DNA of 64,000 nt from NCBI RefSeq assembly GCF_023218175.1, contig NZ_JALPTH010000002.1:1-64000 (forward strand), in the 5' to 3' direction. Every line of letters starts with the position of its first letter. The first letter of the stretch is position 1. Below, piece after piece: positions 53,170 through 63,582 of this stretch. The notes under the pieces are model-generated. The model ran no database searches. It was not told where the DNA came from and was given only the letters and a program-made list of their open reading frames with translations. The position numbers were made by a program, and so were the translations under genes. The DNA comes from Streptomyces lichenis. Its GTDB lineage: Bacteria > Actinomycetota > Actinomycetes > Streptomycetales > Streptomycetaceae.

Positions 53170-53637
53170 ATGGCGGCGAACCGGATCGTGGTGGGCGTCG
53201 ACGGCTCCGAACCGGCCCGGAAGGCCCTGGTGTGGGCGGCGGGCCAGGCCCGGCTGACCGGCGCCGCGCTGGAGGCGGTGATCTGCTGGGAGTACCCGCC
53301 CAGCGCCTGGGCCGGGCTCACCACCGGAATGGGCCCCACCGCGCCCGCGCTCCCCGACGACTACGACCCCGAGCAGCTGGCCCGCAAGGAGCTGGACGAG
53401 GCCCTGGCCGCCGCCCTGGGCGGGCCCACCGCGGCGGGCGTGGTCCGGCGGATCGTCGCGGGGCACCCCCCGCAGGTGCTCACCGAGCTCGCCGAGGGCG
53501 CGGACCTGCTGGTGGTGGGCGACCGCGGCTACAGCGGGGTGCGCGCCGCGCTGCTCGGCTCGGTCAGCACCCATGTCGCCCAGCACGCGCCCTGCCCGGT
53601 CGTGGTGGTACGCGGGGACGTGGCGAAGCCTGCCTGA
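53170..53637 (+). CDS. Universal stress protein (UspA family)
   Basis: A 155-residue single-domain Usp: RIVVGVDGSEPARKALVWAAGQARLTGAAL at the start and DLLVVGDRGYSGVRAALLGSVSTHVAQHAPCPVVVVR with the ATP-binding Gx2Gx9GS pattern. Such proteins bind ATP and respond to stress. ATG 53170 follows GGAGG by five to seven bases. It is close downstream of the FMN reductase and may be cotranscribed. Confidence 0.93.
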   Translation: MAANRIVVGVDGSEPARKALVWAAGQARLTGAALEAVICWEYPPSAWAGLTTGMGPTAPALPDDYDPEQLARKELDEALAAALGGPTAAGVVRRIVAGHPPQVLTELAEGADLLVVGDRGYSGVRAALLGSVSTHVAQHAPCPVVVVRGDVAKPA

Positions 53638-53676
53638 GACGGGAGCCGGGGGTGGGCACCCGCCGCCGTGGACGCC

Positions 53677-54539
53677 CTACTTGCGGTTGTAGAGCCGCAT
53701 CGTCACCGTCCCGAAGACGACCACGAACAGCGCCGCCCACCCCAGCGACCAGGCGATGTCGGCGGCCGGCCACTCGCCCGCCATCAGCCGCCGCACCGCG
53801 CTCGCCACATGGGTCACCGGGCTGTTGTTCACAAAGGCCTGCAACCAGCCCGGCATGGTCCTCGGGTCCACGAAGACGTTGCTCAGGAAGGTCAGCGGGA
53901 AGATCACCATCATGCTGACGCCCATCACCGACTTCTCGGTGCGCAGCAGCAGCCCGAACATGGTCCAGATCCAGGAGAAGGCGAAGCAGAAGACCAGCAG
54001 CAGCGCCACCCCGGCCAGCACCCCGAGGACCCCGCCCTCCGGCCGGTAGCCGATCGCCATCCCCACCGCCAGCATCACCACGGACGCGATCACATAGCGG
54101 ACCACATCGCCCAGCAGATAACCGACCATCGGCGCGGGCCGCCAGATCGGCAGGGTGCGGAAGCGGTCGAAGACGCCCTTCTGGATGTCGGTGTTGACCG
54201 CCACCCCGGTGTACATGGTGATCATCACCACGCTCATGGTGAGGATGCCCGGGAGCAGGAACTGCACATACCGGTCGACCGATCCGGCCAGCGCACCTCC
54301 GAAGAGGTACGTGTACATCAGCACCATCATGATCGGGAACGCGGTCACGTCGAAGAGCTGCTCCGGCACGTGCTTGATCTTCAGCATGGCCCGCCAGCCG
54401 AAGGTCAGCGAGGCCGACAGGGCGCTGGGGCGCGGCGGCCGCCGGGCCGACACCAGCAGCGCGGCCAGGTCCTCGGCGCGGGGCGCGGTGAAGGCGGTGT
54501 CCTCGGCCGGCCCCGAGGCCTTGGTGGTCGTGCTGGTGC

Positions 54540-54543
<4 letters not shown>
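53677..54543 (-). CDS. ABC-2 type transporter permease (DrrB-like)
   Basis: A 288-residue membrane protein with about six helices and the ABC-2 pattern: [61 protein letters not shown]. It forms the pore for the ATPase encoded just upstream. Similar pairs export antibiotics (daunorubicin DrrAB) or lipids. ATG overlaps the ATPase stop by four bases (54540-54543), so coupling is strong. Confidence 0.93.
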
Positions 54544-55649
<1,106 letters not shown>

Positions 55650-55732
55650 CGGCGCGGTTCCCTGGTGCGGCGGCGGCGGGCGTGCGGGGGCGTGGGTGCT
55701 CCCAGTCTCCGGCCGCCGCCCGCCCACCGCTA

Positions 55733-55774
55733 CCCGTACATCCGTACGTTCGTATGTCTGTACGGATGTACGGG
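55733..55774. promoter_or_regulatory. Perfect inverted repeat upstream of drrAB-like genes
   Basis: CCCGTACATCCGTAC (55733-55747) and its exact complement GTACGGATGTACGGG (55760-55774) flank a 12-base spacer GTTCGTATGTCT that itself resembles the arms. It may be a TetR-type operator for the drrAB-like operon, or a terminator of the gene ending at 55776. Confidence 0.65.
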
Positions 55775-55775
55775 A

Positions 55776-56273
55776 TCAGACCCGCCGTACCGGGCGGGAC
55801 TCCACGATCACCGGCGGGGCCTCGGCGGCCGCCCGGCGCTCGGCCGGGGACGGCTTGGGCGGCGCCTCGTGCACGTAGAACGCGTAGTTCACCGCCACCG
55901 CGGTCGCCGCCGCGACCAGGAGCGCGATCACGATCGAGGTCAGCACGCTCTCCCTGGTCAGGCTGTGCAGCCAGCCGACGCCGAGGCCGGTCACCGCGCC
56001 GTACGCGGCGGCCCGCAGCTCACGCGGCAGCCGGTGCTGGACGGCGCCGAGGAGCAGGCACAGCGCACCGAAGACGATGCCGCTGACCGCGCCCAGCACG
56101 GCCTGGGCGCCGGTGACCGGGCCCTCGCCGCCGCGGTCGATGAACTGCGCGTAGAAGCCGTAGAAGACGGCGAGCGAGATCGGCAGGACCACCCACAGAT
56201 GGCGCCGCCGCCGCTCCTCCTTGATCCGGCGGTGCCGTGCCAGCCGCTGGGGCACCGAAGCGTGTGTGGCCAT
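55776..56273 (-). CDS. Small integral membrane protein, function unknown
   Basis: A 165-residue protein with about four hydrophobic segments (LWVVLPISLAVFYGFYAQF, AVLGAVSGIVFGALCLLLGA, AAYGAVTGLGVGWLHSL, VLTSIVIALLVAAATAVAVNYAFY), a basic N-terminus (RHRRIKEERRRRH) and a Pro/Ala/Arg tail. ATG 56273 has GGAAGGAG seven bases upstream, so translation is likely. It is not assignable to a family. It lies upstream of the drrAB-like genes in the same orientation, with a large inverted repeat between. Confidence 0.78.
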   Translation of the reverse strand: MATHASVPQRLARHRRIKEERRRRHLWVVLPISLAVFYGFYAQFIDRGGEGPVTGAQAVLGAVSGIVFGALCLLLGAVQHRLPRELRAAAYGAVTGLGVGWLHSLTRESVLTSIVIALLVAAATAVAVNYAFYVHEAPPKPSPAERRAAAEAPPVIVESRPVRRV

Positions 56274-56358
56274 GGCGGGACTCCTTCCGTCACCGTCCCT
56301 CCAGAGCACACCGGGCCCGGCCGCCCGGCAAGTGGATCAGCGCGGCGACCGGGCGCCC

Positions 56359-56532
56359 GAGCCGCCGGTACGGGAAGCGGACCCGGACCCACCGAGCCGC
56401 CGGTACGGGAAGCGGACCCGGATCCACCGAACCGCCCGTACGGGGAAGCGGACCCGGACCCACCGGGCCGCCGGTACAGGCAGCGGACCCGGATCCACCG
56501 AGCCGCCGGTACGGGCAGCGGACCCGGGCCCT
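56359..56532. repeat. 35-bp tandem repeat (5 copies) before the amino-acid permease
   Basis: Five head-to-tail units starting at 56359, 56394, 56429, 56465 and 56500, based on GAGCCGCCGGTACGGGAAGC then GGACCCGGACCCACC. The third unit has one extra base. The rest of the 496-base gap 56274-56769 shows no ribosome-binding-site-led frame or RNA gene that I can support. Confidence 0.93.
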
Positions 56533-56769
56533 TCCGTCGCGTACCGCCGCCGTTCCGTGCCCGTTTCCACCTGTGCGGCCAGGCTCGCCACCTGTGCGGC
56601 CGGGCTCGGCAACGATCCGGGTAGCGGTATGGCGCGAACCCCCCGCGCGCCCCCTACGGCCACTACGATGCGCACGACCCCGCGTGCCCGTGGTGACCGC
56701 CGCCGCCGTGCCCGCGCGGGGCGGTCCGCCGTCCACCGCCGTACGCCGTGCCACCCGAGGACAACAGCG

Positions 56770-58335
56770 ATGCGCGCTCCCTCCCGCAGGATGTCCCGCC
56801 GGACCTCCGACCACCGCACCCCGGCCCCCGCGCCGCGCAGGGGCCGCCGGGCCGCGCCCCGCTCCGCCCGCGGGCTCCAGCCGAACGCCCTCGGCACCTT
56901 CGACACCGTCGTCATGGCCGTGGCGGGCAGCGCGCCCGCCTACTCGCTCGCCGCCACCACCGCGGTGCTGGTCGGCGCGGTCGGGGTCGCGGCGCCCGCC
57001 GCGCTGCTCTACTGCGCGATACCCATGCTGGGGATCGTCCTGGCGTACAGCAGGCTCGGCCGCATCGACATCAACGCGGGCGCCGCCTACTCCTGGGTCG
57101 GCCGCACCCTGCACCCCTCGCTCGGCTTCCTGTGCGGCTGGGCGCTGGTGGTGGCCGCGACCCTGTTCATGGTGGCCGGATCGCTGCCGGCCGGTCAGCT
57201 CACCCTCGCCCTGTTCGACCCGGCACTGGCCTCCCGCACCGGGCTGGCCGCGATGGTCGGCGCGGGCTGGTTCCTGGTGATGCTGCTGGTGGTGCTGGGC
57301 GGGGCCCGGCTCACCGTACGGGCCCAACTCCTCATGACCGGCGTGGAACTGGCGATCCTGCTGCTGTTCATCGGCGGGGTGGTGCTGCACCGGGGCGCGG
57401 CCGCCGCCTTCGACTGGTCCTGGTTCGGCTTCGGGCACTTCGACGGGGCGGGCGGCTTCGCCTCGGGCGCGCTGGTGGCCGCGTTCTACTTCTGGGGCTG
57501 GGATGTCACCAGCAACCTCAGCGAGGAGACCCGCGACAGCCGGCGCACCGCCGGACTGGCCGCGCTGACCGGGCTCGCCGTGGTCTTCCTGATCTTCGAG
57601 GCGTTCACCGTGGCGGTCAACGTGGTGCTGGCCTCGGGGAAGGTGACCAGCGGCGGGGCGGACGTCCTGGTGCTGCTCGGTGACGCGGTATGGCCCGGGA
57701 TCGGCGGGAAACTGCTGGTGGTGGCCGTGATGCTGTCCACGGTGGCCACCCTGGAGACCACCCTCATCCAGGTCACCCGCTCGCTCTTCGCGATGGGCCG
57801 GGACCGCACCATGCCGTCCGGTCTGGGCGCGGTGCACCGCCGCTGGAACACCCCGCACATCGCCATCGGGGCGGTCGGGGCGGTGGCGCTGGTGCTGTTC
57901 GCCGCCGCAAGCGCCCTCGGCTCGGTCGCCGACATCGTTGCCGAGGCGGTACGGGCCATGGGCCTGCTGGTCGCCTTCTACTACGGGCTGGCCGGCATCG
58001 CGGCCGTGGTCGCCTACCGCCGCACCCTGCTGACCTCCCCGCGCGAACTGCTGCTCGGCGGGGTGTGGCCGCTGCTGGGCGCGGCGTTCATGCTCTGGGT
58101 CTTCTTCGAGTCGCTGGGCGCGCTCCCCACCATCGCGGTCGCCATCGGCCTCGGCGGGCTGCTCGCCGGGCTCGTCCCGATGGCCTGGTACTGGCGCCGG
58201 GGCAGCCCCTACTACCGCCCGGCCCCGCTCGACGCGGCCCGCGCGCTGGCCGCCGCGGCGCCCTACGGCGTACCGCGCCAGGACGGCCGCGGCGGCGCGG
58301 ACGGCTCCCCGGAGACCCTGGCCACCGACTTCTGA
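56770..58335 (+). CDS. APC family amino-acid permease
   Basis: A 521-residue transporter of the amino acid-polyamine-organocation superfamily with 12 helices. Motifs include NALGTFDTVVMAVAGSAPAYSLAATTAVLVG and AAYSWVGRTLHPSLGFLCGW, with a TSNLSEETRDSRRTAG loop. It imports or exchanges an amino acid or amine across the membrane. ATG 56770 precedes a 45-residue basic N-terminal tail; ATG 56791 is an alternative. Substrate unknown. Confidence 0.9.
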   Translation: MRAPSRRMSRRTSDHRTPAPAPRRGRRAAPRSARGLQPNALGTFDTVVMAVAGSAPAYSLAATTAVLVGAVGVAAPAALLYCAIPMLGIVLAYSRLGRIDINAGAAYSWVGRTLHPSLGFLCGWALVVAATLFMVAGSLPAGQLTLALFDPALASRTGLAAMVGAGWFLVMLLVVLGGARLTVRAQLLMTGVELAILLLFIGGVVLHRGAAAAFDWSWFGFGHFDGAGGFASGALVAAFYFWGWDVTSNLSEETRDSRRTAGLAALTGLAVVFLIFEAFTVAVNVVLASGKVTSGGADVLVLLGDAVWPGIGGKLLVVAVMLSTVATLETTLIQVTRSLFAMGRDRTMPSGLGAVHRRWNTPHIAIGAVGAVALVLFAAASALGSVADIVAEAVRAMGLLVAFYYGLAGIAAVVAYRRTLLTSPRELLLGGVWPLLGAAFMLWVFFESLGALPTIAVAIGLGGLLAGLVPMAWYWRRGSPYYRPAPLDAARALAAAAPYGVPRQDGRGGADGSPETLATDF

Positions 58336-58382
58336 CGGCCGTTCGGCAACCGGCAACCGACAACTGGGAGGGGGGTGGCCGC

Positions 58383-59354
58383 ATGGCCGTACGCCGCAGC
58401 CGCCGCGCCGCGCGCTTCACACCCGAGTTCGACCGGGACTTCGGCGACCGGGCGCTCACCGAGGCCCGCCACGACATCGTCATCGGCCGCTGGCAGGGCG
58501 TGCGCGACCTGCTGCGCGCCACCGGCCCCGCCTGGCCGGCCAGGACCCAGCGGCTCCGGCTGCTGGCGCACGCCGCGGCCGCCAGCGGCGCGGTGGAGGC
58601 CTGGTGGGCGGCCGAGCCGGACGACCCGGACGCGGCGGTGCTGCGCGCGGCCACCGAGGTGGTGCGGGTCTTCGACGCGGCGATAGCCGCCGGGCGCGGG
58701 GCCGTGGTGGACCGGGGGCGGCTGGACACCACGGTGATGACCTGCCTGGTCGCCGCCGACGCCCGGCCCGCGGACCCGATGCCCTGGGTGTCGCTGCTGA
58801 CGGTGGCCCGGCTGTACCAGGGCGGGGTGGGGCGGGCGGAACTGCGCGCCTGGTGGGACGAGTTGCGGCGGCGGGACCCGGACAACCTGGAGGGGCACGT
58901 CCAGGTGCTGCGCTACCGCTCGGCGCGCTGGCACGGCACCCATGGCGCGATGTACGACTTCGCCCGGGACGCGGCCGGGGCGGCGCCGCCCGGCTCACCG
59001 CTGCCGGTGCTGGTGCAGATCGCCCGGGTGGAGGAGTACCGCCATGTGGCCGACGCCTCCCGCGGCCGGGCCCCGGTACGCGGCTTCGACCAGCACTGGA
59101 AACACGAACTGGCCGCCACGGAGGCGCTGCGCACTTGCACGCGCTGGCTGGACGCCCGCCCCTCGGGCCCGGTACGCCCCGAGGAGGTCGAGCCCCTCAA
59201 CTACCTGGCCCACGCCACCTGCCACGCCGGTCTGACGGACCGCGCCCGCGCTCTGTTCGCCCTGCTCGGCCCGCGCGCCGCCTATGTCCCCTGGTCCTAC
59301 ACCGGCGAACCCGCCGAGCAGTTCACCCGCTGGCGCCACCTGCTCCTGCCGTGA
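58383..59354 (+). CDS. Hypothetical helical-repeat protein
   Basis: A 323-residue protein, MAVRRSRRAARFTPEFDRDF at the start, rich in Ala/Arg and in helices with TPR-like spacing (ALTEARHDIVIGRWQGVRDLLRATG). It contains an AWWDELRRRDPDNLEGH segment and a C-terminal TRWRHLLLP. No membrane helix or signal peptide is seen. ATG 58383 is preceded by GGGAGGGGGG. Forty-seven bases after the permease; perhaps cotranscribed. I do not recognise the family with certainty. Confidence 0.75.
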   Translation: MAVRRSRRAARFTPEFDRDFGDRALTEARHDIVIGRWQGVRDLLRATGPAWPARTQRLRLLAHAAAASGAVEAWWAAEPDDPDAAVLRAATEVVRVFDAAIAAGRGAVVDRGRLDTTVMTCLVAADARPADPMPWVSLLTVARLYQGGVGRAELRAWWDELRRRDPDNLEGHVQVLRYRSARWHGTHGAMYDFARDAAGAAPPGSPLPVLVQIARVEEYRHVADASRGRAPVRGFDQHWKHELAATEALRTCTRWLDARPSGPVRPEEVEPLNYLAHATCHAGLTDRARALFALLGPRAAYVPWSYTGEPAEQFTRWRHLLLP

Positions 59355-59360
59355 GGGCGG

Positions 59361-59588
59361 TCAGTCCTCACCCCGCACGATGACGACCCGGTGCTGCCCG
59401 GTCGCCTCGCCGCCACCCCGGTCCACTCCCCCGTCCACCACCGCCGGCCGGCACCACCGCACCCGCCCCTCGACCTCCCGGCACACCGCCACCGGCCGGT
59501 CGAGCACGGCTGTGTCAGGAGAATCGGCGACGGGACCGGCCTCCGGCCCCGTACGGTCATCGCGTCGTCCACCATCCTGCGTGTCCAT
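59361..59588 (-). CDS. Small hypothetical protein
   Basis: A 75-residue protein, MDTQDGGRRDDRTGPEAGPV at the start and a later VEGRVRWCRPAVVDGGVDRGGG. It is acidic at the N-terminus and has no recognised motif. A GAGGGGT lies directly before the ATG, so the spacing is short. Another frame on the same strand is open across the region, so this call is tentative. Convergent with the gene at 58383. Confidence 0.4.
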   Translation of the reverse strand: MDTQDGGRRDDRTGPEAGPVADSPDTAVLDRPVAVCREVEGRVRWCRPAVVDGGVDRGGGEATGQHRVVIVRGED

Positions 59589-59644
59589 ACCCCTCGGGTA
59601 CCCGCCTCGATGGGACGAAACGGGCGTACGCCGTGATCCGGGCC

Positions 59645-60451
59645 TCAGCCGATGGCGCCGGGCTCCGGCACCGCCACCCCCAGTCGGCGGTCCTTCAGGG
59701 CCGGGAAGCGGTCGCGGAGGGTGGTGGCCTCCTTGGGGTCCAGCTCGGCGCGGAGGACGAGTTCGTCGGCGCCGGCGGCTTCGGCGAGGAGTTCGCCGGA
59801 GGGGGCGACGATCAGGCTGCGGCCGGCCTGGGGGGTGCGGGCGTGGGTGCCGGCGGTGCCGCAGGCCAGGACGTAGGCCTGGTTCTCCACGGCGCGGGCG
59901 CGGGCCAGCACCGTCCAGTGCTCATGGCGGGCCTCGGGCCAGCCGGCCGGGATGGCGAAGGCGAGGGCGCCGGCGTCCACCAGGCCGCGGAACAGCTCGG
60001 GGAAGCGCAGGTCGTAGCAGGTGGCGAGGCCGAGCGGGAGCTCCGGGACCGGGGCGGTGACCAGCTCCTCGCCGGCGGCCATCAGCACCGCCTCGCCCTT
60101 GTCGAAGCCGAAGCGGTGGATCTTGCGGTAGACGGCGGCCAGCTCGCCGGAGGGGGCGAAGACGAGGGAGGTGTTGAACAGGCCCTCGGCGGCGCGCTCC
60201 ACGATGCTGCCGGCGTGCAGCCAGACCCCCGCCTCGGCGGCGGCCGCGGACATCGCCTGGCGGGTCGGGCCGTCCAGCTCCTCGGCCGCGGACGCGAAGG
60301 AGTCGAAGGCGAACGCGCCGACCGGCCACAGCTCGGGCAGCACCACCAGGTCCGAACCGCGCTCTTCGGCGATCAGTTCGGCGGCGCGGGCGCGGCGCTC
60401 GGCCACCGGCTCGGCGTCGTCCACCCGGATCTGGATCAGCGAGGCGCGCAC
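59645..60451 (-). CDS. Carbon-nitrogen hydrolase (nitrilase superfamily)
   Basis: A 268-residue amidase of the nitrilase superfamily. The catalytic triad is visible as E in VVLPELWPVG, K in YRKIHRFGFDKGE and C in GLATCYDLRFPELFR. It resembles omega-amidase/NIT-type cytoplasmic enzymes that hydrolyse small amides; the substrate is unknown. GTG 60451 is used with GGACGG upstream. Divergent from the mycothiol-linked gene at 60679. Confidence 0.94.
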   Translation of the reverse strand: MRASLIQIRVDDAEPVAERRARAAELIAEERGSDLVVLPELWPVGAFAFDSFASAAEELDGPTRQAMSAAAAEAGVWLHAGSIVERAAEGLFNTSLVFAPSGELAAVYRKIHRFGFDKGEAVLMAAGEELVTAPVPELPLGLATCYDLRFPELFRGLVDAGALAFAIPAGWPEARHEHWTVLARARAVENQAYVLACGTAGTHARTPQAGRSLIVAPSGELLAEAAGADELVLRAELDPKEATTLRDRFPALKDRRLGVAVPEPGAIG

Positions 60452-60678
60452 ATTACCACCGTCCTGGTCAACTGGGGCCGCTGACTTCGGCCTACGATCA
60501 TCAGGCGTCAGGATCGTCGGACGTCAGGAACGTCGGACGAAAGCACTGCCGGGGTACCTGTCCGCAGCGTAACTTAAACGGACGGGAGCCCAGGAGAGCC
60601 GCCCGGCCCAGCACCGCCCGCAGCCCAGCCCAGCCCGCAGTCCAGCCCAGCCCGCGCACCGACCGCCCGAGGGGTCAC

Positions 60679-61503
60679 GTGACCGTCCATCCCACTCTCC
60701 AGCCCTACGCCGACGCCTGGACGCACTCCACCGAGGCGATATCCGAGCTGGTGAAGCCGCTCGTGGAAGGGGAGTGGAACCGCGCCACCCCGTGCCCCGG
60801 CTGGTCGGTGCGGGACATCGTCTCCCACGTCATCGGGATGGAGGACGAGATGCTGGGCAACCCGCGCCCCATCCACACCCTCCCCCGCGACCTGTTCCAC
60901 GTCCGCAGCGAGTTCGCGCGCTACATGGAGGTGCAGGTCGACGTACGGCGCCACCACACCGGCCCGGAGATGACCGCCGAGCTGGAGTACACCCTGATCC
61001 GCCGGGCCCGCCAGATACGGAACGAGACCCGCGCCCCCGACACCCGGGTACGGGCCCCGCTGGGCGCCGAGCAGTCCCTGGAAGTGGCGTACCGGATGCG
61101 GGCGTTCGACCTCTGGGTGCATGAGCAGGACCTGCGCGCCGCGCTGGGCGTGCCGGGCAACCTGGATTCCCCCGGGGCACTGGTGGCGCGGGACATCTTC
61201 CTGGAGGTGCTGCCCAAGACGGTCGCCAAGGACGCCGGGGCCCCGCCGAACAGCGCGGTGGTGATCGATGTGCACGGCCCGGTGGAGTTCCTGCGGACGG
61301 TACGGGTGGACGCCGACGGGCGCGGCAGTGTGGACGGCGCCCCCTCGCTGGGCCCGGCGGTGGCGCTCTCGCTGGACTGGGAGACCTATGTGCGGCTGGC
61401 CTGCGGGCGGGTGCGTCCGGCGGCGGTCGCCGACCGGGTGAAGGCGGAGGGCGACCCCGTGCTCGCCGACGCCATCCTCGCGAACTTCGCCGTCACCCCG
61501 TAG
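60679..61503 (+). CDS. Maleylpyruvate isomerase-family mycothiol-dependent enzyme
   Basis: A 274-residue DinB/MDMPI-fold protein: WTHSTEAISELVKPLVEGEWNRATPCPGWSVRDIVSHVIGMEDEML (first metal histidine) and MRAFDLWVHEQDLRAALG with further ligands, then a C-terminal SCP2-like domain. It is likely to use mycothiol as thiol cofactor, in detoxification or catabolism. GTG 60679 is used with GAGGGG upstream. Divergent from the nitrilase; the shared leader contains short CGTCGGACGTCAGGA repeats but nothing decisive. Confidence 0.87.
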   Translation: MTVHPTLQPYADAWTHSTEAISELVKPLVEGEWNRATPCPGWSVRDIVSHVIGMEDEMLGNPRPIHTLPRDLFHVRSEFARYMEVQVDVRRHHTGPEMTAELEYTLIRRARQIRNETRAPDTRVRAPLGAEQSLEVAYRMRAFDLWVHEQDLRAALGVPGNLDSPGALVARDIFLEVLPKTVAKDAGAPPNSAVVIDVHGPVEFLRTVRVDADGRGSVDGAPSLGPAVALSLDWETYVRLACGRVRPAAVADRVKAEGDPVLADAILANFAVTP

Positions 61504-61514
61504 GCCGTCAGGCC

Positions 61515-62816
61515 TCAGGCGGGGACGTGGACGGCCTCCACCCGGCTGGCCACCAGCCGCTCGCGCTCGCGCCGCACCGTGCGGGCCCGCAGCCGCAGGA
61601 TCTGGGCGACGCCGAGCGCCTGGAGCACGAAGACCGAGGCGAACGCGATCCGGTAGTCGTCACCGGTGGCGTCCAGCAGCACGCCGACCGCCAGCAGGGT
61701 GGTCATCGAGGCCGTGAAACCGCCCATGTTGACGATCCCGGAGGCGGTGCCCTGCCGCTCCTGGGGGTTGGCCGGGCGGGCGAAGTCGAAGCCGATCATG
61801 GACGCCGGGCCGCAGGCGCCCAGCACCAGGCAGAGCGCCACCAGCAGCCCCATCGGCGCGTGGTCGCCCGGCCAGAGCAGCACCGCCGCCCACAGCGCCG
61901 CCGTCGCCGCGACCGTGCCCAGCGCCAGGGGCGCCCGCGCCGTGTGGTGGCGGGCGATGATCTGCCCGTACGCCAGGCCCACCGCCATGTTGGAGACCAC
62001 CACCAGGGTCAGCAGCCCGCCGGCCGCGCCCCGCTCCAGCCCCTGCGCCTCCACCAGGAACGGCATCCCCCACAGGAGCAGGAACACCATCGCGGGGAAC
62101 TGGGTGGTGAAGTGCACCCACATCCCCAGCCGGGTGCCGGGCTCGGCCCAGGAGGCGCTGATCTGCCGCCGTACGAACCGCCCTCCGGCGCCGGAGGGCG
62201 GCGGGGGCTCGAAGCCCTCGGGATGGTCCTTGAGGAACACCAGCAGGAGGACGAGGACCAGCACGCCCGCCAGCGCGCTCCCGGCGAACGCGTTCGTCCA
62301 GCCCACCCCGTCCAGCAGCCGGGACAGCACGATGGTGGAGACCAGGTTGCCCGCCATCCCGAACAGCGCGGCGATCTGCGCTATCAGCGGCCCCCGCCGG
62401 GCCGGGAACCAACGGGTGCCCAGCCGCAGCAGCGAGATGAAGGTCATCGCGTCCCCGCAGCCGAGCAGCGCCCGCGCGGCCAGCGCCGTCCCGTACGAGG
62501 GGGAGAGCGCGAAGCCCAGCTGGCCGACGGTGAACAGCACCACCCCGTAGGTGAGCACCCGCTTGGTGCCGAGCCGGTCCACCATCAGGCCGACGGGTAT
62601 CTGCATCCCCGCGTAGACCAGCAGTTGGAGGATGGAGAAGGCGGACAGCGCCGAGGCGCCCACGTCGAAGCGCTCGGCCGCGTCCAGCCCGGCCACCCCG
62701 AGCGAGGTGCGGAAGATCACCGCCACGAAGTAGACGGCCACCCCGACGCCCCAGACCAGGGCGGCGCGCCGGCCGCCGGGCGGGTCGCCGGCCACCGTCC
62801 CGGAGGGCGCGCTCAT
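61515..62816 (-). CDS. MFS transporter
   Basis: A 433-residue, 12-helix major-facilitator protein. Motif A-like GLMVDRLGTKRVLTYGVVLF and RTSLGVAGLDAAERFDVGASALS are visible; RLGTRWFPARRGPLIAQ resembles organic-acid:proton symporters of the ACS/NNP type. It likely takes up or exports an organic acid. The start overlaps the GntR stop (ATGA), so the regulator and transporter are coupled. C-terminal basic cytoplasmic tail. Confidence 0.9.
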   Translation of the reverse strand: MSAPSGTVAGDPPGGRRAALVWGVGVAVYFVAVIFRTSLGVAGLDAAERFDVGASALSAFSILQLLVYAGMQIPVGLMVDRLGTKRVLTYGVVLFTVGQLGFALSPSYGTALAARALLGCGDAMTFISLLRLGTRWFPARRGPLIAQIAALFGMAGNLVSTIVLSRLLDGVGWTNAFAGSALAGVLVLVLLLVFLKDHPEGFEPPPPSGAGGRFVRRQISASWAEPGTRLGMWVHFTTQFPAMVFLLLWGMPFLVEAQGLERGAAGGLLTLVVVSNMAVGLAYGQIIARHHTARAPLALGTVAATAALWAAVLLWPGDHAPMGLLVALCLVLGACGPASMIGFDFARPANPQERQGTASGIVNMGGFTASMTTLLAVGVLLDATGDDYRIAFASVFVLQALGVAQILRLRARTVRRERERLVASRVEAVHVPA

Positions 62817-63481
62817 CGGTCCTCCCCCCGCACCAGCACCCGCACCCGGCTGACATGGCGGTTCACCGAGCGCGCCGCGCCGTCGGCGTCCCCGCCGCGC
62901 AGGGCGGCCAGGATCTCGGCGTGCTCGGCGATGTTCTTGGCGACCCGGTCCGGATGGGCCTCCATCACGGCCACGCCCATCCGCAGTTGGCGGTCGCGCA
63001 GCTGGTCGTAGAGCCGGGAAAGGATCTCGTTCCCGGCGTGCCGCACGATCTCGGCGTGGAACGCCCGGTCGGCGACCGCCACCGCCGCCAGGTCGCCGCC
63101 CTCGGCCTCCCGGCGCTGCTCGGCCAGCAGCCCCTCCAGCCGCTCCAGCAGCCGGGCCGGCGCGGGGACGGCCTTGCGCACGGCGAACTCCTCGACCAGC
63201 AGCCGGGTCTCCACCACATCGGCGATCTCCTGCGCGGAGACCGCCAGCACCAGGGCGCCCTTCTTCGGATAGAGCTTCAGCAGCCCTTCCATCTCCAGCT
63301 TCAGCAGCGCCTCGCGCACCGGCGTACGGGACACCCCGACCGCCTCGGCGAGCTCGCCCTCGGTGAGCAGGGTGCCGCCCTGGTAGCGACGGTCCAGCAC
63401 GGCCTGTTTGACGTGCGAGTAGACACGGGCGGCGGCGGGGGGAGCCGGGGGCACGGGGGAGGTGGGGGGCGCGGCGGGCAT
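62813..63481 (-). CDS. GntR/FCD (FadR subfamily) regulator
   Basis: A 222-residue regulator: GntR helix-turn-helix (SHVKQAVLDRRYQGGTLLTEGELAEAVGVSRTPVREALLKLEMEGLL) and a C-terminal FCD ligand domain with metal-ligand positions (AVADRAFHAEIVRHAGN, NIAEHAEILAALRGGD). Such proteins control the transport or use of organic acids, consistent with the coupled MFS gene. ATG 63481 is chosen over GTG 63487. TTGTATCTAA-like sequence lies just upstream (63492-63501 on the plus strand), a possible operator. Confidence 0.92.
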   Translation of the reverse strand: MPAAPPTSPVPPAPPAAARVYSHVKQAVLDRRYQGGTLLTEGELAEAVGVSRTPVREALLKLEMEGLLKLYPKKGALVLAVSAQEIADVVETRLLVEEFAVRKAVPAPARLLERLEGLLAEQRREAEGGDLAAVAVADRAFHAEIVRHAGNEILSRLYDQLRDRQLRMGVAVMEAHPDRVAKNIAEHAEILAALRGGDADGAARSVNRHVSRVRVLVRGEDR

Positions 63482-63582
63482 GCACACAGCTTAGATACAA
63501 GTACCGTGCATCCGCTTCTTCCGTCCACGATGCAGGACGGGCGCCACAGGGAGGCCGGGCGGGGCCCGGGGGCTGCCCGGAG

